Shown: positions 1 through 6,142 of the stretch, piece after piece
How the letters are laid out: every line of letters begins with the position of its first letter
How positions within the stretch are numbered: position 1 is the first letter of the stretch
Assembly (NCBI RefSeq): GCF_030271215.1
Contig: NZ_JASNGB010000083.1
Location: forward strand, 6,496-12,637
DNA length: 6,142 bases
Source of the DNA: Deinococcus rhizophilus
GTDB lineage: Bacteria; Deinococcota; Deinococci; Deinococcales; Deinococcaceae
Reading direction: 5' to 3'
The notes under the pieces: generated by a model
Seen by the model: only the letters and a program-made list of their open reading frames with translations
What the model was told of the DNA's origin: nothing
Database searches by the model: none
Made by a program: the position numbers and the translations under genes

Positions 1-1618
1 CGTGGTGCCCACCGATCAGCCGCTCCTCCACCCGGTCGAGGATCGCCTCGAGGTCCCCAAACGTGCGCGCCGTGCGGTAGCCGTCCAGCTCCCGGTCCAC
101 CTCGGCCAGCACCTCCGGGGGCAGCAGGCGGCGGAACAGCAGTTCAGGCTGGCGCAGCGCCGTCCAGAAGGACAGGTGCTCGTCTCCCCCTGCCACCTCC
201 CCCAGCAGCACGAAGTCGGCGTCGTCGCCACGGTCCGGCGTGGCAGTGAGGGGATATGGGTGAAGCTCGACCGGGAGGCCGTGGCGGGCGGCACGCCGGA
301 CCAGCCATTCGCCCTCAGCCAGCGGTTCGGGCAGATCCAGCACCCAGAACCGCAGGGGAAGCCCCATGTAGGCGGCTTCCCGCAGCAGGGCAGCGGCCCT
401 CTCCTCCGAGCGCCGACGGGGCGGATGCAGAACGCTGCGGCGCGGGAAAAAGGACGTGGCAGGCACCAGCGGGTCCAGACGCCCCGTCTCCTGCCAGAAG
501 GCTGAGACGTCGTGCAGTTCACATATCGCGGCCCGCAGCGCCGTGTTCTGGGCCGCAGCGCGGTGCCCGTTCCAGATCAGGAACTGCACGCCCACCTCGG
601 CCTGCCAGTCGTCCACCGATGCGTCCGCCGCACCGTCGACCTGATAGTGCCGGACGTTACCGTGATCGCCCTGCCCCACCCGGTACAGCTCGACCTCGTC
701 GATCAGGGGCCGCCCGGCGAAGTGCGCGTCGAAGGCGGTCAGGCGGAGGCCGCCGTCCAGCCGGGTCCAGCGAAAGGCCCCGGTGCCCACCGGCTGCGTC
801 TCGTCGAAGGGCACGTCGCGCGGAAGGATCAGCGCCTGGGTGTCGGCCAACCGCCGGGGCAGGAAGGCGTCGGGCTGGGCGAGGTGCAGCCGCACGGTGT
901 TGGGTCCTGGGACCTCCACGTCCCGCAGGTCCGGGAGGAACCAGGGCGCACCCGCCTGAAGTCGGGTCAGGGTGAAGCGCACGTCCCCGGCGTCCAGGGT
1001 GCGCCCGTGGTGAAAGGCCACCGCCTTGCGCAGATGGAAGGTCCAGCTCAGGCCGTCCGGGGAGGCAGTCCAGTGGTGCGCGAGGTGCGGCTGGAGGGTC
1101 CACGTCTCCGGGTCGAAGCGGGTGAGGGGGTCAAGCACCTGGGTCAGCAGGTGGGCCTCGGCCGTTGCGCTGACGTGCAGGGGATCAAGGCTGGTCAGAT
1201 CGCGCGTGAGGACGCTCCGCAGCCGGTCCACTCCTGCGGGTGTGGCGCTCAGACCGAAGATGCTGCGGGCCGCATCGGTGAGCACCCAGGACCTCGGGAA
1301 AGGCAGGCGCGAGAGTCGGGCGAGGTCCCCCGCCGCCCCCAGAGTGGCCAGACGCTCGGTCAAGTCCGCCAGTTCAGTTCGCAGGTCGTCGGGAAAGGCG
1401 ACGTGCGAGGTATGGCCCCTTCCTCGCCCGGGGGCGTAGGTCAGTTTTCCTTCCCCATCCAGCCGGGCCAGCTGCCTGCGGGTCGTCCGAACGCTGCATC
1501 CCCACCAGGTCGCGGCCTCCTCCAGCCGCAAAGCGTGACCGCCGCGCTCCCCGTCCCGGGCGTGCAGGGCGGCCCGCAATTCCAGGTAAGGCCAGTCAGG
1601 AGACACAAAAGGGGTCAT
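1..1618 (-). CDS. SgrR-family transcriptional regulator with solute-binding domain (3' end beyond window)
   Basis: Reading leftward from the ATG at 1618, 539 codons stay open to the window edge, so the C-terminus is missing; E. coli SgrR is about 550 residues, so little is lost. Residues ~10-75 resemble the SgrR N-terminal winged-helix DNA-binding domain: a helix-turn-helix around LEEAATWWGCSVRTTRRQL, then the wing-like GRGRGHTSHVAF, matching the GRGKRSRLTF region of E. coli SgrR. From ~138 onward it looks like a family 5 periplasmic binding protein domain (oligopeptide/nickel type): LTSLDPLHVS, LLTQVLDPLTRFD, PHLAHHWTASPDGLSWTF, LRKAVAFHHGRTLDAGDV. No signal peptide is visible, so the binding domain is expected to be cytoplasmic and to sense a small ligand for the DNA-binding domain. 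It is divergent from an MFS transporter gene, its likely target. An in-frame ATG 19 codons upstream (1675) is possible, but it adds a basic, low-complexity stretch before the domain; I prefer 1618. Neither start has a strong Shine-Dalgarno. The family call is firm; the ligand is unknown. Confidence 0.9.
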   Translation of the reverse strand, partial: MTPFVSPDWPYLELRAALHARDGERGGHALRLEEAATWWGCSVRTTRRQLARLDGEGKLTYAPGRGRGHTSHVAFPDDLRTELADLTERLATLGAAGDLARLSRLPFPRSWVLTDAARSIFGLSATPAGVDRLRSVLTRDLTSLDPLHVSATAEAHLLTQVLDPLTRFDPETWTLQPHLAHHWTASPDGLSWTFHLRKAVAFHHGRTLDAGDVRFTLTRLQAGAPWFLPDLRDVEVPGPNTVRLHLAQPDAFLPRRLADTQALILPRDVPFDETQPVGTGAFRWTRLDGGLRLTAFDAHFAGRPLIDEVELYRVGQGDHGNVRHYQVDGAADASVDDWQAEVGVQFLIWNGHRAAAQNTALRAAICELHDVSAFWQETGRLDPLVPATSFFPRRSVLHPPRRRSEERAAALLREAAYMGLPLRFWVLDLPEPLAEGEWLVRRAARHGLPVELHPYPLTATPDRGDDADFVLLGEVAGGDEHLSFWTALRQPELLFRRLLPPEVLAEVDRELDGYRTARTFGDLEAILDRVEERLIGGHH

Positions 1619-1621
1619 CTG

Positions 1622-1673
1622 GCGCTCAGTCTGACTCTTTTTTCCCCTTTTCGCGCCCGCCAGACTGAAGCGC
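1622..1673. promoter_or_regulatory. Inverted repeat between divergent regulator and transporter genes (candidate operator)
   Basis: The left arm GCGCTCAGTCTG (1622-1633) and right arm CAGACTGAAGCGC (1661-1673) are reverse complements apart from one extra A in the right arm. A 27-base pyrimidine-rich spacer with T runs (1634-1660) separates them. Arm centres lie about 40 bases apart, close to four helical turns, so a dimer could bind both arms on one DNA face. The right arm abuts the MFS start codon and the left arm lies just upstream of the regulator start. The whole gap lacks any TA dinucleotide, so neither gene has a TANNNT -10 box here; their promoters probably lie within each other's 5' coding ends. 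Binding by the SgrR-like protein is inference. A hairpin in the transporter leader is the alternative. Confidence 0.5.
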
Positions 1674-2933
1674 ATGTGGCGGGAACTGCACCCCAACGTC
1701 CGTGTGCGCATCGTCAACTCGTTTCTCGCCCGGATGGTCGGCGGGGCCGTGTTCCCCTTCATGGCGATCTATTTCACCGATCACCTGGGGCCAGGCCTGG
1801 CGGGGGCGCTGCTGGTGGCCCTGGTCGGCGTGCAGTTCGTCGCCGGGCTGTACGGGGGCGGACTGGCCGACGTGTGGGGCCGCCGCCAGACCCTGCTGGC
1901 CGGGGAGTGGCTCAAGCTGGCTGCCTTCCTGATCCTGCTGGCGGCCAACCTGCACACGCCCCTGCCGTGGATCACCTTCGCCGCCCTGATCCTCATCAAC
2001 GTCTCCAGCGGCCTGATCAACCCGGCCGCCGAGGCGATGCTGGTGGACGTCAGCACGCCCAAGACGCGGACCTTCATGTACGCGGTGAACTACTGGGCGA
2101 TCAATGCGAGTCTCCTGATCGGCACATTGCTGGGCGGCTGGCTGTACGCGGACCACTTTCCGCTGCTGCTGGCTGGACTGTGCGCCATGTCGGGCCTGAC
2201 CCTCTTCCTGGCTTGGTCGCGCATGAGCGAGACGCTGGGCGGCCCCAGACCGTCGCGCGAGGAGGTCCGGGAGCAGATGGGCCTCGCGCCGCTCGCTCGT
2301 AACTACGCGCAGGTGATGGGGGACCGGCCCTTCCTGCTCTTTCTGGGCGGCTTCGTGCTGCTGATGACGATCGAGTTCGGGCGCTCGAACTTTATACCGG
2401 TGCATCTGGCGAGCGGGTTTCCGGGACAGGCGGTGCTGGGCCTGAACCTCGACGGCGTGAAGGCGATGAGCGTGCTCACGGCGGTGAACACCGTGATGAT
2501 CGTGGCCCTCACGGTGCCGGTGAGCAGTTGGGTGAAGGGCCGCGACCTGACCCGGTTGATGACCCTAGGCTTCGGGCTGTTCGCGCTGGGCTTCGCGGTG
2601 CTCAACGCGAGTCTGAGCCTGCCTGTTCTGATCGCGGCGAGCGTGTTGCTGAGCCTGGGGGAGCTGCTGTACGTCCCCACCCGGCAGGCCCTGCTGGCGG
2701 ACATGGTGCCGGGGGAGCGCCGGGGCGCGTACCTGGCGGTGAATGGACAGACCTTCGCGGTGGGCAAATGGTTCGCGGCGCTGGGGCTTCCGCTGGGGGC
2801 GAGCATCGGGGGCGCGGGAATGGCCCTGGTGACCCTGCTGCTGGGCCTGCTCGCCATCGGGCTGAGTGTGGCTGGAGTCCGGGGGCGGCAGCGCGCTGAG
2901 GCGCCAGCCGTGACTCCGGCCCTGGGAGACTGA
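1674..2933 (+). CDS. MFS transporter, probable drug or sugar efflux type
   Basis: This 419-residue inner-membrane secondary transporter has normal MFS length, with about twelve hydrophobic segments: roughly 14-34, 43-62, 78-93, 97-115, 138-158, 163-181, then a charged central loop at 182-215, followed by 220-236, 263-285, 293-310, 315-335, 352-375 and 380-401. The MFS signature (motif A) lies between TM2 and TM3 as GGGLADVWGRRQTLLAG (61-77). A weaker related segment in the second half falls in the TM8-TM9 loop (SSWVKGRDLTRLM, 284-296). The N-terminus WRELHPNVRVRIVNSFLAR is typical of a proton-coupled efflux subgroup of the MFS. Substrate cannot be read from sequence. The divergent SgrR-like gene is the likely regulator, and by analogy with E. 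coli sgrR next to setA a sugar or sugar-phosphate related role is possible but unproven. Only a weak GAAG precedes the ATG; the start is chosen because TM1 follows at the expected distance. The gene ends 20 bases from the convergent gene. Confidence 0.93.
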   Translation: MWRELHPNVRVRIVNSFLARMVGGAVFPFMAIYFTDHLGPGLAGALLVALVGVQFVAGLYGGGLADVWGRRQTLLAGEWLKLAAFLILLAANLHTPLPWITFAALILINVSSGLINPAAEAMLVDVSTPKTRTFMYAVNYWAINASLLIGTLLGGWLYADHFPLLLAGLCAMSGLTLFLAWSRMSETLGGPRPSREEVREQMGLAPLARNYAQVMGDRPFLLFLGGFVLLMTIEFGRSNFIPVHLASGFPGQAVLGLNLDGVKAMSVLTAVNTVMIVALTVPVSSWVKGRDLTRLMTLGFGLFALGFAVLNASLSLPVLIAASVLLSLGELLYVPTRQALLADMVPGERRGAYLAVNGQTFAVGKWFAALGLPLGASIGGAGMALVTLLLGLLAIGLSVAGVRGRQRAEAPAVTPALGD

Positions 2934-2937
2934 GCGG

Positions 2938-2953
2938 GCCAGGCCGTCCTGGT

Positions 2954-2955
<2 letters not shown>
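2938..2955. terminator. Small hairpin between convergent genes (weak terminator candidate)
   Basis: CCAGG (2939-2943) and CCTGG (2948-2952) form a perfect 5-bp stem around the 4-base loop CCGT, with a possible G-T pair below. Only three T residues follow on the plus strand, and there is no T run on the minus strand. It sits in the 20-base gap between the MFS stop and the stop of the convergent gene, where a shared terminator would be expected. The stem is short, so this is tentative. Confidence 0.3.
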
Positions 2956-4264
<1,309 letters not shown>

Positions 4265-4299
4265 GGACCCACGCTAGACAGTTCGTTCAATACCGTCAA
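4265..4299 (-). promoter_or_regulatory. Predicted leaderless promoter of the Re-citrate synthase-like gene
   Basis: On the minus strand, TTGACG (4299-4294) matches the -35 consensus in five of six bases. After a 17-base spacer comes TAGCGT (4276-4271), a TANNNT -10 box, followed by exactly 6 bases before the ATG at 4264. This places transcription start at the A of the ATG, as in the leaderless promoters described for Deinococcus. No Shine-Dalgarno sequence is present, which fits. Confidence 0.65.
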
Positions 4300-4301
4300 T
4301 C

Positions 4302-4317
4302 TTGATAGCTCGATCAA
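4302..4317. promoter_or_regulatory. Candidate operator dyad in divergent citrate synthase promoter region
   Basis: TTGATAGCTCGATCAA carries 5-bp arms TTGAT and ATCAA around a 6-base centre. If both genes start transcription at their ATG, its centre lies at about -45.5 for the leftward Re-type gene, just upstream of that gene's -35 box. It lies at about -24.5 for the rightward fusion gene, between that gene's -35 and -10 regions. The same protein bound here could activate the first and repress (or, MerR-like, remodel) the second. TCAAT also occurs nearby at 4287, 4296 and 4314. The binding protein is inferred to be the HTH fusion encoded at 4334. Confidence 0.4.
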
Positions 4318-4320
4318 TGT

Positions 4321-4333
4321 TAGCCTGGACGCC
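4321..4333 (+). promoter_or_regulatory. Predicted leaderless -10 region of the HTH-citrate synthase gene
   Basis: TAGCCT (4321-4326) fits TANNNT and is followed by 7 bases and the ATG at 4334, with no Shine-Dalgarno sequence between. No good -35 box lies 16-18 bases upstream (the 17-base position reads AATCTT); TTGATA at 4302-4307 is only 13 bases away. This is therefore a weaker promoter than the opposing one, or one that needs an activator or MerR-like DNA distortion. Confidence 0.45.
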
Positions 4334-5536
4334 ATGTCCTCTTTGACCGCTGCGGAAGCCACCGGGTTGCTGGGTGTGAAGCCCGCCACGCTGTACGCCT
4401 ACGTGTCGCGCGGGCTGGTGCGCTCGGAGCCGGGGCCCGCCGGGACGCGGGAGAGGCGCTACAAGGCGGAGGATGTCCACGCCTTGCTCGGCCGCCAGAC
4501 CATTCGCCGGGATCCCGAAGGGGCCGTGCAGGAGGCCGTGGGCGGCGCGCTGCACTGGGGCGTCCCCGTGCTCGACAGCGCCCTGACCCTGATCGCGGGT
4601 GGACAGCTGCGCTACCGCGGTCAGGACGCGGTCGCCCTGGCCCAGGAAGCAAGTGTCGAGGAGGTCGCCGCCCTGCTCTGGACCGGGGACCGCGAGGGCT
4701 GGGCGCAGCTGCCGCTCAAGGCCCGGATGCCGCTCCAGCCCTTGCCGCACGCCTTGTCGGGCAGTGAGGCTCTGGCCTATGCCCTCACGCACGCGGGGGC
4801 GCATGACCTGACCGCCGGAGACACCCGGCCTGGGGCGCTCCCCGCCCAGGCGGCGCGGGTGCTCAACCTGCTGTACGCCACCCTGGAACGCTTCGAGCGC
4901 ATTCCCCCGGCCCCGGACCTGGCCCTGCACGCCCGGCTGGCCCGGGCCTGGAACGCCCCGGAGGGTGCCGACCTCCTGCGGTTGGCGCTGATCCTGCTGG
5001 CGGACCACGAGCTCAACGTCAGCGCGTTCACCGCCCGGGTCACGGCCAGCGGGGGAGCCAACCTGCACCACGTGACCCTGGCCGCCCTGTGTGCTCTCCA
5101 GGGCCGCCAGCATGGCCTGAGCGTCGTGGAGACTTCCGAGCTGATCACCCACGCGCGCCGGGACGGCCCGGCACGGGCGCTGCGGGACGCCACCCGCCGT
5201 CAGGCCCGGATTCCCGGTTTCGGGCACCGGCTCTACCCGGACGGGGATCCGCGCGCCGCGGCCCTGCTGGAGGCGCTGGCGCGTTTCTCCGCCGATCATC
5301 CCGCGCTGAAGGCGGTCCAGAAGCTGGCGGCTCTCGTCCGCGCGGAGACGGGGGAGCGGCCGAACGTCGACCTCGCGCTGGGGGCGCTGGGACAGGTGCT
5401 GGGCCGCGGCACGGACGACGCGGTGACCCTCTTCGCCCTGGGCCGGGCCGTGGGTTGGCTGGCCCACGCCCTGGAGACCGTGCTGGGGGGCCAGATGATC
5501 CGCCCGCGGGCGCGGTACGTGGGACGCACCGGGTAG
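4334..5536 (+). CDS. Helix-turn-helix/citrate synthase fusion protein, candidate metabolite-sensing regulator
   Basis: This 400-residue protein has two parts. Residues ~3-52 form a MerR/excisionase-like winged HTH (LTAAEATGLLGVKPATLYAYVSRGLV, then RERRYKAEDVHAL). Residues ~70-400 form a Si-type citrate synthase domain, somewhat short for the family: the N-terminal LRYRGQDAVALAQ segment, ADHELNVSAFTARV (223-236), GRQHGLSV (257-264), GFGHRLY (295-301), RPNVDLALG (342-350), GRAVGWLAHALE (370-381) and the C-terminal IRPRARYVG (389-397). The catalytic trio of citrate synthases maps to H260, H298 and D346, all present; H225 and the oxaloacetate-side arginines R299, R371 and R390 also seem kept. The usual GPxHGGAN loop is changed to GRQHGLSV, and DFYSG to DLALG. 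It may therefore be an enzyme, a sensor, or both. The family is known under the name citrate synthase family protein, but I know of no member with defined function. Divergence from the Re-type citrate synthase gene and the shared promoter region argue for a regulatory role. The start is supported by the HTH at residue 3 and the leaderless -10 box. It ends 13 bases from the convergent gene with no clear terminator. Confidence 0.9.
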   Translation: MSSLTAAEATGLLGVKPATLYAYVSRGLVRSEPGPAGTRERRYKAEDVHALLGRQTIRRDPEGAVQEAVGGALHWGVPVLDSALTLIAGGQLRYRGQDAVALAQEASVEEVAALLWTGDREGWAQLPLKARMPLQPLPHALSGSEALAYALTHAGAHDLTAGDTRPGALPAQAARVLNLLYATLERFERIPPAPDLALHARLARAWNAPEGADLLRLALILLADHELNVSAFTARVTASGGANLHHVTLAALCALQGRQHGLSVVETSELITHARRDGPARALRDATRRQARIPGFGHRLYPDGDPRAAALLEALARFSADHPALKAVQKLAALVRAETGERPNVDLALGALGQVLGRGTDDAVTLFALGRAVGWLAHALETVLGGQMIRPRARYVGRTG

Positions 5537-5549
5537 GGTGACCCCGCCG

Positions 5550-6095
5550 CTAGCGGACGGTGAGGGACCCCAGCGGCGTGCTGTGGCCCGCCTCATCCTG
5601 AAGGGCCAGCCGGTAAGGCCCGGGCATCAGCAGCAGCGTCACCTCGCCTCCGGAGCCCATCAGAAGCTGGTCGGCTGGAACCGCGTCGGCTGGCCCCCCA
5701 GCGGGAAAGGCCTGCACGAGTCGGCGCCCCCCGCCAGCCCAGGCCGCGACCCGCACCCGCGCGGGGGTCCGTCCTTCCCCGTACAGCCACCCTGGCCGCC
5801 CCGCGATGAGGACCGGGTCCGGGTGAAAGACCTGCAGGTCGTTGCGTTGGAATGGTGTGATCTTCACGGACCTTCCCTGCCCGTCTTGCAGCACTGAGGG
5901 AACACGCGGGTGGTGTGCGGCCAGCACGGCCCGGCGCACGGGATCGTCGCGGCGGGCGTCCCCCGTGGACAGCCCGGCGGTCTGGTCGATCGTCAGGGGG
6001 TCGAGGCCGGTGAGTGCCCGCAGCCGCAGGGCCGTGCGGTGGATGGCCTCACCCCCGTAGTCATGAGGCTCCTCGACGTTATGCGAGTACCGCAC
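5550..6095 (-). CDS. Hypothetical protein with beta-rich C-terminal region
   Basis: I do not recognise this 181-residue protein. The reading frame begins at GTG (6095), the only plausible start after an in-frame TGA 15 bases upstream, with a weak AGAGAG ahead of it. Codon third positions are mostly G or C, as in the neighbours, so the frame looks genuinely coding. There is no signal peptide or membrane segment. Residues ~10-60 look helical with a conspicuous His/Glu/Asp cluster (HNVEEPHDYGGEAIHR). From ~75 onward, short alternating strands (VKITPF, DLQVFH, ARVRVAAWAG, EVTLLLMPGPYRLALQD, GSLTVR) suggest an immunoglobulin-like or similar beta-sandwich domain; this is a guess from pattern only. 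The N-terminus begins abruptly, so this could be the rear part of a larger gene split by a frameshift near 6100. It is convergent with the fusion gene, and no functional link to it is visible. Confidence 0.6.
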   Translation of the reverse strand: MRYSHNVEEPHDYGGEAIHRTALRLRALTGLDPLTIDQTAGLSTGDARRDDPVRRAVLAAHHPRVPSVLQDGQGRSVKITPFQRNDLQVFHPDPVLIAGRPGWLYGEGRTPARVRVAAWAGGGRRLVQAFPAGGPADAVPADQLLMGSGGEVTLLLMPGPYRLALQDEAGHSTPLGSLTVR

Positions 6096-6103
6096 GAAGC
6101 TCT

Positions 6104-6142
6104 CTAGGGGTCAAAAGTGGCGAGGAAGTCGGGAAACGCGTG
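6104..6142 (-). CDS. C-terminal end of an upstream leftward gene (partial)
   Basis: Twelve codons (HAFPDFLATFDP) run from the right edge to a TAG at 6106-6104. Nine of the twelve have G or C in the third position, whereas another frame here looks less codon-biased, so this is the likeliest coding frame. Its stop lies 8 bases before the GTG of the following gene, the spacing of an operon partner. Alternatively it is the front part of the same gene interrupted by a frameshift. Too short to assign. Confidence 0.35.
   Translation of the reverse strand, partial: HAFPDFLATFDP

Noticed and set aside
1634..1660. T-rich spacer as an intrinsic terminator or promoter
   Set aside because: No adequate stem directly precedes the T run, both flanking genes start here so a terminator is not expected, and the gap has no TA dinucleotide for a -10 box.
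512..2302. 596-codon open frame on the plus strand
   Set aside because: It runs antisense through the SgrR-family gene and then out of frame through the MFS gene. Its translation is Gly/Pro/Arg-rich without any domain; long spurious frames are expected at this GC content.
5530..5556. Terminator between the fusion gene and the convergent hypothetical gene
   Set aside because: GGGT/ACCC can form only a 4-bp stem without a T run, and the perfect palindrome CCGCTAGCGG (5547-5556) has no loop, so it would make a poor hairpin.
4274..5596. 440-codon minus-strand frame opposite the HTH-citrate synthase gene
   Set aside because: It is the complement of a gene with intact HTH and citrate synthase motifs and crosses the divergent promoter region.

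Overview
The window is high-GC bacterial chromosome with tightly packed genes. Three features suggest Deinococcus or a close relative, though this is inference and not a database match. First, codon third positions are strongly G or C. Second, Shine-Dalgarno sequences are weak or absent. Third, two genes show a TANNNT -10 box 6-7 bases before the ATG, the leaderless promoter layout known from Deinococcus. I see no IS element, CRISPR array, tRNA or rRNA, and no gene-free stretch over 70 bases.

Left half (1-2933): a divergent regulator/transporter pair. An SgrR-family protein (N-terminal SgrR-type DNA-binding domain plus periplasmic-binding-protein type 5 domain) reads leftward off the window edge. 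A 12-TM MFS exporter-like protein reads rightward. The 55-base gap between them holds a long near-perfect inverted repeat, a good operator candidate. The pair recalls the E. coli neighbourhood of sgrR and the sugar efflux gene setA, but with no room for an SgrS-like sRNA.

Centre (2954-5536): a second divergent pair with more unusual content. The leftward gene is a DRE-TIM metallolyase that looks most like Re-type citrate synthase, and such proteins are often labelled 2-isopropylmalate or homocitrate synthase. The rightward gene fuses an N-terminal MerR/excisionase-like helix-turn-helix to a Si-type (classical fold) citrate synthase domain whose two His and one Asp catalytic positions are kept but whose first active-site loop is altered. 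The 69 bases between them contain a strong predicted leaderless promoter for the Re-type gene, a weaker one for the fusion gene, and a dyad placed at about -45 of the first and inside the second promoter. My working model is that the fusion protein senses a citrate-synthase ligand and controls both genes.

Right end (5550-6142): a leftward 181-residue protein I do not recognise, preceded by the last 12 codons of a probable further leftward gene that enters from the right edge.

The most interesting part is the pairing of two unrelated citrate synthase folds, one tied to a DNA-binding domain, across a compact divergent promoter. Each gene family is known; the regulatory circuit is inference.
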